A stretch of DNA of 11,115 bases from an uncultured Caryophanales bacterium (lineage in GTDB: Bacteria > Bacillota_I > Bacilli_A > RFN20 > CAG-826), in assembly GCA_946410525.1 (NCBI GenBank), contig CAMKAQ010000015.1, positions 1 to 11,115 of the forward strand, given 5' to 3'. A program made the translations under genes and the position numbers. Numbering within the stretch: the first letter of the stretch is position 1; each line of letters starts with the position of its first letter. Positions 6,031 through 11,115 of the stretch are shown here, in pieces. The notes below the pieces were generated by a model. The model was not told where the DNA came from. It ran no database searches and saw only the letters and a program-made list of their open reading frames with translations.

Positions 6031-6049
6031 TTAGTTAGATGAACTAACC
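6031..6049. promoter_or_regulatory. feo operator 3 (palindrome in the leader)
   Basis: TTAGTT…AACTAA (6031-6036, 6042-6047) overlaps GTTAG…CTAAC (6034-6038, 6044-6048), giving two registers of the same symmetry. It lies about 40 bases downstream of the predicted start and could act as a roadblock or auxiliary operator. Confidence 0.5.
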
Positions 6050-6121
6050 GAAGCATAGTCGCGGCCGAAGGAAGAAGGTAACCGACATCCGTGACTCTAG
6101 TAGCATAGAAAGGAAGGAATC

Positions 6122-6355
6122 ATGCTTAAGAAACTAGACAAACTAAAAGTTGGCGAGACTGGCCAAATCAAAAAAGTAAACGGTGAAGGCCGCTTAAGAA
6201 GAAGGCTCTTTGATATGGGTGTCACCCCGGGGGCCGTAGTCACTGTTAAAAAATTCGCTCCATTAGGGGACCCAATCGAGGTTACCTTGAGGGGCTATGA
6301 ACTGACCTTGCGTAAGTCCGAGGCCCACTTAATCGAATTAGAGGTGGAGGACTAA
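6122..6355 (+). CDS. feoA: Ferrous iron transport accessory protein FeoA
   Basis: A 77-residue cytosolic SH3-like protein that supports FeoB. The typical sequence order is present: start LDKLKVGETGQIKKV, then GEGRLRRRLFDMGVTPGAVVTV (residues 21-42; the family's R…l..lG..pG..v), then the FAPLGDPIEVTLRGYELTLR core (45-64) and a closing AHLIEL strand. Length is normal for the family. AGGAAGG (6111-6117) lies four bases upstream of the ATG. The stop is one base before the feoB start, so the two are co-translated at fixed ratio. Confidence 0.96.
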   Translation: MLKKLDKLKVGETGQIKKVNGEGRLRRRLFDMGVTPGAVVTVKKFAPLGDPIEVTLRGYELTLRKSEAHLIELEVED

Positions 6356-6356
6356 T

Positions 6357-8675
6357 ATGAGCAAACGTTTTGCATTAGCCGGAAATCCGAACTCCGGAAA
6401 GACCACCTTATTCAACTCTTTGACTGGATCGACCGCCCACGTTGGTAACTGGCCTGGTGTCACCGTTGATAAAAAGGAGGGAAGCTACAAGAAGCTTGAT
6501 GAAGAAATCGACATCATCGACCTTCCTGGCATCTATTCCCTTTCGCCGTACACAAGCGAGGAAGTCGTTTCGAGAAACTACATCCTTGATGAGAAACCTG
6601 ATTGCATCATCAACATCGTCGATGCAACCAACATCGAAAGAAACCTTTATTTGACTACTCAGTTGCTTGAGATCGATATCCCAATGGTCGTCGCTCTCAA
6701 CATGAGTGATGTCCTTCGCAAAAGGGGCGACAGCATCAAAATCGATAAGCTTTCGAAGAGCCTAGGCGTTCCGGTCGTTGAGATTTCTGCTCTTAAAGCA
6801 GAGAACATTGATGAGCTCATGAAGGTCGCCTATGAGGCTTCAAAGCATAAAAGAGAAGGTTCAACCGTCATCGAAGACAAAGAGCTTCTTAGTCTTCTCA
6901 GCAACGTTAAAGCCGCTTTCGAGGCTCAGAATGTTGCCTATCCTTTATTCCACGCCATCAAATTGATTGAACTCGATGAACTTGAGGCAAAAGACCATAG
7001 AGACATCGCCGAGATGGTCATGGCTTTCAAAAAGTTCTATAAAAACGAAACCTTTGGTTCTGATTTCGAGGCCTTGATTGCCGATGCTAGATATAACTAC
7101 ATCTGCAGTCACTTCATGGGTGCTTTCGTCTCAAAGGAAAAAGCGGCAGGAATTAGTACAAAAGAAAGACAGTTAACAACTTCTGAAAAGATCGACAGGG
7201 TTTTGACCCATAGGATTTGGAGTCTTCCAATCTTTGTCTTCATCATGTTCCTTGTCTTCCACTTCACCTTTGGTGAGGCTCTCTTCTTCATCCCTGTCCA
7301 TATGGAAGGGGCGGCTGCCGACTTCTTCTCCGGCATGTCTGGCGAACCAGTTGATGGAATACCGTCGCTTGGCGTGTTCCTTCAATCTTGGTTTGGGTGG
7401 TTTACCGACTCCCTTATCATTGATAACCTCAGAAACGTTATGCCAGAGGCTTGGTACACTTCGTTCCTCCTCGATGGCGTGTTAGGTGGCGTCTCTGCGG
7501 TCTTGAGCTTCGTTCCTCAGATCATGCTCTTATTCTTCTTCATCGCTATCCTTGAAGATTCTGGATACATGGCTCGTATCGCCTTCATCCTTGACCGCGC
7601 TTTCAAAAAGTTCGGTTTATCGGGAAGAGCGTTCATCCCAATGCTCACCGGCTTTGGTTGTTCCGTTCCTGCCATCATGGCAACGAGGACCCTTGGTGAC
7701 GATAGAGAAAAACGCCTCACTATCCGTTTGATGACTTGCTTCTCCTGTGGCGCAAAAGCCCCAATTTGGGCTTTCCTCGCTGGCATTGGCGCAATGATGG
7801 GAGCAGCAGGGGACATCTTCGTCTTCGCTATCTATCTCGGTGGTATTGCCGCTGCAATCATCTTCGCTTTGTTCTTAAAACTTTTCTCCAAAGAGCATTA
7901 TGTTGCGCCGTTTGTCATGGAGCTTCCGGAATATCATCTCCCACAGGCTCGTAACGTCTTAGCCCTCCTTTGGGACAAGCTTAAGCACTATGTCGTCAAA
8001 GCCTGCACCATCATCCTTGCCTGCACCATCGTCATTTGGTTCTTCAGCAACTTCGGTTGGGACTTCTGGTATAACAATGCTTTCAACGAGTCATTGCATG
8101 ATGCAACATTCAGCTTCGGCGGAGATGTCTACCCATACTTCGTTGAAGTCATGAACGAAGAAGGCGAGATGGAGCTTGCCTATAACATGGAATGGTCCAT
8201 CCTTGGTACCCTTGGACAAGGACTTAAATTCTTCTTCTATCCTCTTGGCTGCCTTGAAGGCGGTTGGACTTATGGCGCGGATGGCTGGAAGTATTCTGTC
8301 GCCACGATCACCGGCCTTATCGCTAAAGAGGATGTCGTCGCCACAATGGCGGTCCTTGGTCTTGATGAAGGCTCTGTCGCCCTCAACATTGCTGGTGCTT
8401 ATAGCTTTGCGGTTTATAACCTCTTCACCATCCCATGCTTTGCCGCTATCGGCGCTGCACACGGTGAACTCAAAGGCAAACATTTCTGGCTCACCCTCCT
8501 TTGGTGGTTTGTTATGTCATACGTCGCCGCTTTCGTTGTCTACTGGATTGGTGAGGCTTATGTCTTCCAGTGGTGGCTTGGACTCATCATAACTTTGGTC
8601 CTTGCCGCTCTCATCGTCTCCTGTGGCTTCATCGTCTCAAAGAGACAGAAAGGAGCTTCCGCTCTTGGAGCGTAA
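6357..8675 (+). CDS. feoB: Ferrous iron transporter FeoB (GTPase plus membrane domain)
   Basis: A 772-residue inner-membrane Fe2+ importer. The N-terminal G domain has G1 GNPNSGKTT (9-17), the G2 Thr in WPGVTVD (36), G3 DLPG (55-58), G4 NMSD (115-118, the usual FeoB variant of NKxD) and G5 SALKAEN (144-150). A helical linker domain runs to about 280. The membrane part (about 288-760) contains both Gate regions: TGFGCSVPAIMATRTL with Cys435 and CFSCGAKAPIWAF with Cys461/Cys464. The segment around 570-612 is a polar, acidic extension between helices, and GLIAKEDVVATM (653-664) replaces the more usual GLVAKEVVV. GGAGG (6346-6350) inside the end of feoA serves its ATG. Complete, with no frameshift. 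The operon is probably iron-repressed through the upstream palindromes. Confidence 0.97.
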   Translation: MSKRFALAGNPNSGKTTLFNSLTGSTAHVGNWPGVTVDKKEGSYKKLDEEIDIIDLPGIYSLSPYTSEEVVSRNYILDEKPDCIINIVDATNIERNLYLTTQLLEIDIPMVVALNMSDVLRKRGDSIKIDKLSKSLGVPVVEISALKAENIDELMKVAYEASKHKREGSTVIEDKELLSLLSNVKAAFEAQNVAYPLFHAIKLIELDELEAKDHRDIAEMVMAFKKFYKNETFGSDFEALIADARYNYICSHFMGAFVSKEKAAGISTKERQLTTSEKIDRVLTHRIWSLPIFVFIMFLVFHFTFGEALFFIPVHMEGAAADFFSGMSGEPVDGIPSLGVFLQSWFGWFTDSLIIDNLRNVMPEAWYTSFLLDGVLGGVSAVLSFVPQIMLLFFFIAILEDSGYMARIAFILDRAFKKFGLSGRAFIPMLTGFGCSVPAIMATRTLGDDREKRLTIRLMTCFSCGAKAPIWAFLAGIGAMMGAAGDIFVFAIYLGGIAAAIIFALFLKLFSKEHYVAPFVMELPEYHLPQARNVLALLWDKLKHYVVKACTIILACTIVIWFFSNFGWDFWYNNAFNESLHDATFSFGGDVYPYFVEVMNEEGEMELAYNMEWSILGTLGQGLKFFFYPLGCLEGGWTYGADGWKYSVATITGLIAKEDVVATMAVLGLDEGSVALNIAGAYSFAVYNLFTIPCFAAIGAAHGELKGKHFWLTLLWWFVMSYVAAFVVYWIGEAYVFQWWLGLIITLVLAALIVSCGFIVSKRQKGASALGA

Positions 8676-8686
8676 GCATAAATCCT

Positions 8687-8890
8687 ATGCAGTGGTTTGA
8701 AATTCTCATCATAGTCGCTGCCGTCTTGTTCGTGGTCGGTGTTTTCCTCATGAACTTCTTCTTAAAAAAGAAGACAGGGAAATCCCTTGGTTCCGATTGT
8801 TCTGGAAACTGCCCATCTTGCTGTGGGTGTGGTTCTTGTCACAAGAAAATCGACCTTGTGGAGATGTATCACAAGTCCGAAGCCAAATAG
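8687..8890 (+). CDS. FeoB-associated Cys-rich membrane protein
   Basis: A 67-residue protein with one N-terminal membrane helix (about residues 4-26, LIIVAAVLFVVGVFLMNFF), a KKK stop signal, then a cluster of six Cys in CSGNCPSCCGCGSCHKK, and a short charged tail. This is the layout of the small FeoB-associated Cys-rich family found downstream of feoB in Bacillota; it may serve the role that FeoC has elsewhere, which is unproven. It starts 11 bases after the feoB stop. The frame stays open upstream into feoB, but ATG 8687 is the first start that gives the family's form. Its own ribosome site is weak, so translational coupling is likely. Confidence 0.88.
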   Translation: MQWFEILIIVAAVLFVVGVFLMNFFLKKKTGKSLGSDCSGNCPSCCGCGSCHKKIDLVEMYHKSEAK

Positions 8891-8965
8891 ACGTTAATCA
8901 AAAAAGCTTTCATGAAAGGTCGAGGAATTGAAGAGACCTTGGCCTGTTTGCGAATACCTCCTTTC

Positions 8966-8997
8966 AGGGCCCTTATGACTTGAGGGCCCTTTTCTTC
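8966..8997 (+). terminator. Terminator of the feo operon
   Basis: AGGGCCCT (8966-8973) and AGGGCCCT (8983-8990) are each self-complementary and pair into an 8-bp GC-rich stem with a nine-base loop, followed by TTTTCTT. It stands just before the tRNA promoter and insulates it from feo transcription. Confidence 0.88.
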
Positions 8998-8999
8998 CC

Positions 9000-9028
9000 T
9001 TGTAAGAGAGGCGTTTGCTAACTATAAT
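9000..9028 (+). promoter_or_regulatory. Promoter of the tRNA-Ala gene
   Basis: TTGTAA (9000-9005), a 17-base spacer and a perfect TATAAT (9023-9028), 12 bases before the first tRNA base. The -35 abuts the T tail of the feo terminator. Confidence 0.8.
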
Positions 9029-9040
9029 GTTCGAGCGGTT

Positions 9041-9116
9041 GGGGCATTAGCTCAGCTGGGAGAGCGCATCGTTCGCAACGATGAGGTCGACGGTTCGATC
9101 CCGTTATGCTCCACCA
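9041..9116 (+). tRNA. tRNA-Ala (anticodon CGC)
   Basis: A full cloverleaf of 76 bases with CCA encoded. The acceptor arm (9041-9047 with 9106-9112) contains the G3-U70 wobble pair, the identity mark for alanyl-tRNA synthetase. The D arm is GCTC/GAGC, the anticodon stem CATCG/CGATG (9067-9071, 9079-9083) around TTCGCAA, with anticodon CGC at 9074-9076, and the T arm GACGG/CCGTT with loop TTCGATC. It reads the GCG codon. It is a single gene with its own promoter and terminator, not part of a cluster. Confidence 0.97.
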
Positions 9117-9129
9117 TCCGTTAAAGATT

Positions 9130-9155
9130 AAAGGTCACCATTTCGGTGGCCTTTT
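9130..9155 (+). terminator. Terminator of the tRNA-Ala gene
   Basis: AAAGGTCACC (9130-9139) pairs with GGTGGCCTTT (9145-9154) with one T-G wobble and a five-base loop, and runs into a short T tract. It starts 13 bases after the tRNA CCA. Confidence 0.82.
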
Positions 9156-9238
9156 ACAATGCCTTTTTGCACGAAATATAGTGCTTCCGAATGCCTTATT
9201 TGTTATAACGATATATACAAATAAAGAAGGGGCTCTTT

Positions 9239-10873
9239 ATGAAAAAAACATCAATCAAATGCGCGATCCTTTTAAGCGCGTTATCTCTTGTGGCTTTAGC
9301 AGGGTGCGGCCAAGGAACCGAGGCCAGCACTGAAGTCTCAATCGTTGATCCAAGCGGTTTCAAGAACGTTAACGACAAAGAACCATTTGAGATTCACACT
9401 GATCTTCAAAAGGCTTTCTTGGAATACGATGGATCCTATGGCCAATGTCCAACCGATTTATATCCTGATGGCACGGCAAACCTTTCTGATTCCAACCCAA
9501 TCACTTTGACCTGGAATTATGAGTTGCCAGAAGGAAAGGAAGTCTCTTCCTATAGCGTCATCTTCGGCCAGAAGTCCGATTTGAGTGATGGTTACCGCGT
9601 GCTTGGTGACACCGAAGAATCAATCACTTTCTCTAATCCATTCTTAGGAACCAACTATTACAAACTAATCGCCACCTTCGCGGATGGCTCAACCGATGAA
9701 TCTTTGATTCACACCTTCGAGGTCAATAGCAAATACCCAAGGAACCTCACCATCTCTGGCATGACCAACTGCCGCGATATGGGCGGAAGAGTCACTGAGG
9801 ATGGCACCAAGATCAAACAAGGCATGATCTACCGCACAAGCGGCAAGAACCAAAACGGCTCTTTGACCGATGCGACAACTGAGGAAATGATCAACCACCT
9901 CGGCGTGAAGAATGAGATCAACCTCGCTGGTGACAGCGATTCCTATAACCTCAAGCTCGAAGGCACGACCTTAATCAGCAGTTGCAAGATGGATACCTCG
10001 AGCACCGGTGGCTTCCATCACTTCTCAAGAAACACCGAAGCCGTTAAGAACTTCTTCACCATCCTCTCCGATGAGGATAACTTCCCTCTCTTCTACCATT
10101 GCAAGATTGGCACCGACAGAACTGGTTTATGCTCCGTCTTGTTAAGCGGTCTCCTTGGTGTCTCCCTCGAAGAGGTCTATCAGGATTATCTCTTCTCCAA
10201 CTTCGGTAAGATCGGTGAAAAGAGAGGTATTGGCACTGGCGATTCCCACGACATGCTTAAATACGTCAATGACCTTCTCACCTTCTCAGGCGCTTCATTC
10301 AAGAACAAGGTCTATAACGTCCTTCTCTCAATCGGCTTATCGAGAGAAACCTTGGACAAAGTTATCTCCAACCTCACTGAAGGTCCTGCTCCAAAAGGAA
10401 ACGACGCCCATCAGATTATCGCTAGGGCAGATGCCTTAACCCCATCTGGTGTTGAAGCAACGACCGATACGAGTGACAGAAAACACCCAGACACCTATTA
10501 CGTCCTCGACAGCGATTCAAAATCCGTCAGCTACTCCTTCGATGTATCTACCGCCTTCACTGGCCAGGTTGTCGCCTATCTTGGCAATTCCGACGCTTCA
10601 ACAAGCAAGAAGATTGGCGACGCTATCACCTGCTCAATCGATGGAAACGACTTAGAAATCAGAGACGTCACATACAAAGATGCCAGAATGGGCAAGTGCA
10701 CCGTCAGTGGCTCTTCCCGTATGAACTACTTCCCAGTCATCCTTGGCACGACTGAACTTGCCACAGGCAACCACACCATCCAGATCACTGGAAGCTCTGA
10801 GACGATGAATCTTGGAGGCATCTACATCTTCGATAACGCTACAGCAGGCGGATCCAATTTGGTTAATAATTGA
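9239..10873 (+). CDS. Secreted lipoprotein with tyrosine/dual-specificity phosphatase domain
   Basis: A 544-residue protein. The N-terminus is a lipoprotein signal: KK, a hydrophobic stretch and lipobox LAGC with lipidated Cys23, so the enzyme sits on the outer face of the membrane. Residues about 87-163 look like a fibronectin-III-type beta sandwich. Residues about 165-385 form a phosphatase of the Y_phosphatase3 type: entry motif NCRDMGG (177-183), MIYRTSG (196-202) and the P-loop HCKIGTDRTG (287-296), with nucleophile Cys288 and Arg294 intact. Residues about 395-535 are beta-rich and end LATGNHTIQI…GGIYIF, resembling the closing strands of CBM6/35-like carbohydrate-binding modules (by eye only). 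The substrate could be a phosphoprotein, phosphoinositide or sugar phosphate outside the cell and cannot be told from sequence. AAGAAGGGG ends six bases before the ATG. AT-rich TATAAC/TATACA boxes (9204-9219) may be its -10, with no good -35. Confidence 0.9.
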   Translation: MKKTSIKCAILLSALSLVALAGCGQGTEASTEVSIVDPSGFKNVNDKEPFEIHTDLQKAFLEYDGSYGQCPTDLYPDGTANLSDSNPITLTWNYELPEGKEVSSYSVIFGQKSDLSDGYRVLGDTEESITFSNPFLGTNYYKLIATFADGSTDESLIHTFEVNSKYPRNLTISGMTNCRDMGGRVTEDGTKIKQGMIYRTSGKNQNGSLTDATTEEMINHLGVKNEINLAGDSDSYNLKLEGTTLISSCKMDTSSTGGFHHFSRNTEAVKNFFTILSDEDNFPLFYHCKIGTDRTGLCSVLLSGLLGVSLEEVYQDYLFSNFGKIGEKRGIGTGDSHDMLKYVNDLLTFSGASFKNKVYNVLLSIGLSRETLDKVISNLTEGPAPKGNDAHQIIARADALTPSGVEATTDTSDRKHPDTYYVLDSDSKSVSYSFDVSTAFTGQVVAYLGNSDASTSKKIGDAITCSIDGNDLEIRDVTYKDARMGKCTVSGSSRMNYFPVILGTTELATGNHTIQITGSSETMNLGGIYIFDNATAGGSNLVNN

Positions 10874-10877
10874 GATC

Positions 10878-11042
10878 ATGGAACTCAAAGAATACGTGAT
10901 TGCCTACACGTACAAAGGCCAAAGAAGGTACGAGCATATCCAAGCAATAAATCCAGAAGAGGCAAAGGACCTATTCAGAGGTCGCCACAAAGAGCCAATC
11001 GACAGCTGTATCCTTGCTAAGTATTCGACCCACAAACTCTAA
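10878..11042 (+). CDS. Small hypothetical protein, 54 residues
   Basis: It starts at an ATG four bases after the lipoprotein stop and ends at TAA 11040-11042. The sequence (MELKEYVIAYTYKGQRRYEHI…) reads as two beta strands joined by a KGQRR turn, a helix with INPEEAKDLFRG, and a final strand: a compact beta-beta-alpha-beta pattern, basic, without signal or membrane segment. I do not recognise the family. The ribosome site is weak, so it probably depends on coupling to the upstream gene. The sensible secondary-structure rhythm and tight spacing favour a real gene. Confidence 0.6.
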   Translation: MELKEYVIAYTYKGQRRYEHIQAINPEEAKDLFRGRHKEPIDSCILAKYSTHKL

Positions 11043-11102
11043 AAAGAAAAGACCACTCAATTGAACTGAACCCCTCTTAGTTCACAAGAAAAAGAAAAGA
11101 CC
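11041..11102. repeat. Direct repeat AAAAAGAAAAGACC flanking a short hairpin
   Basis: AAAAAGAAAAGACC occurs at 11041-11054 and 11089-11102. Between them TGAACT (11062-11067) and AGTTCA (11079-11084) form a weak stem with no T run on the plus strand. The same A-rich lead-in precedes the stem of the bidirectional terminator at 891, so the second copy may be the left arm of a terminator cut by the window end. Confidence 0.4.
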
Positions 11103-11115
11103 CCCTAGTGTAAAA

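Larger units (their letters stand above)
5608..6121. other. Divergent intergenic region between the polymerase operon and feoA
   Basis: These 514 bases are AT-rich and I accept no gene in them. The left part (5608-5720) is the polymerase leader and its weak candidate promoter. The middle (5720-5937) has no clear signal apart from the nested dyad at 5828-5892. The right part (5938-6121) is the feo control region and leader. A TTG-started reading frame at 5634-5894 is judged spurious. Confidence 0.7.

Noticed and set aside
5608..6121. A known riboswitch in the feo leader or divergent region
   Set aside because: No conserved core of any metal or cofactor riboswitch is recognisable, and the inverted repeats flanking the promoter are better explained as DNA operators.
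1..11115. CRISPR array, insertion sequence, integrase, toxin-antitoxin pair or phage genes
   Set aside because: No regularly spaced repeats, transposase or integrase motifs, or paired small toxin-like genes were seen. The gene content is housekeeping, transport and signalling.
1..11115. Reassignment of TGA to tryptophan, as in many Mollicutes
   Set aside because: The polymerase and the lipoprotein end at TGA in positions fitting their family lengths, and Trp is encoded by TGG throughout FeoB.

Overview
The window looks like chromosomal DNA of a moderately AT-rich Gram-positive bacterium of the Bacillota, class Bacilli in the broad sense (Erysipelotrichia/RF39-like or a walled relative of the Mollicutes). 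The evidence is strong AGGAGG-type ribosome sites, compact U-tailed terminators, a Y-family polymerase paired with a YolD-like protein, a feoA-feoB-FeoB-associated Cys-rich protein operon, and a lipoprotein with a classic lipobox. TGG encodes Trp and TGA is used as a stop (polymerase, lipoprotein), so the standard bacterial code applies and this is not a Mycoplasma-type code. The taxonomic placement is inference from gene content only.

Layout. Positions 1-49 hold the terminator of a gene outside the window. folD (90-878, +) makes one-carbon folate cofactors. It converges on a minus-strand block, and a 12-bp bidirectional terminator (891-918) separates the two. The minus-strand block, in order of transcription (right to left), is: Y-family DNA polymerase (5607-4366) and a YolD-like partner (4369-4055), coupled by an ATGA overlap; a palindrome-rich spacer; an ECF-type sigma factor (3908-3333) overlapping by 38 bases a large single-pass membrane protein that I read as its RsgI-like anti-sigma factor (3370-1799); a terminator; and a six-helix membrane protein with an acidic tail (1720-929).

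A 514-base divergent intergenic region (5608-6121) follows. It holds the upstream region of the polymerase, a nested AT-rich dyad, and the feo control region: a sigma-A-like promoter with GTTAG/CTAAC-type inverted repeats just upstream of the -35, immediately after the -10, and in the leader. The plus-strand feoA-feoB-Cys-rich protein operon (6122-8890) imports ferrous iron and ends at a strong terminator. Next come a tRNA-Ala(CGC) with its own promoter and terminator, a secreted tyrosine/dual-specificity phosphatase lipoprotein (9239-10873), and a 54-residue hypothetical protein.

Working together: the feo genes form one iron-responsive import operon. The polymerase and YolD-like protein are a translesion-synthesis pair. 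The sigma factor and membrane protein form a transmembrane signalling pair whose surface domain could sense an envelope or surface cue. The least familiar parts are this sigma/anti-sigma pair (threefold repeated FVP motif inside the cell, substituted RsgI-like cleavage site, Gly/Trp-rich surface tail) and the multi-operator feo promoter. I see no CRISPR array, insertion sequence, phage gene or clear defence system.
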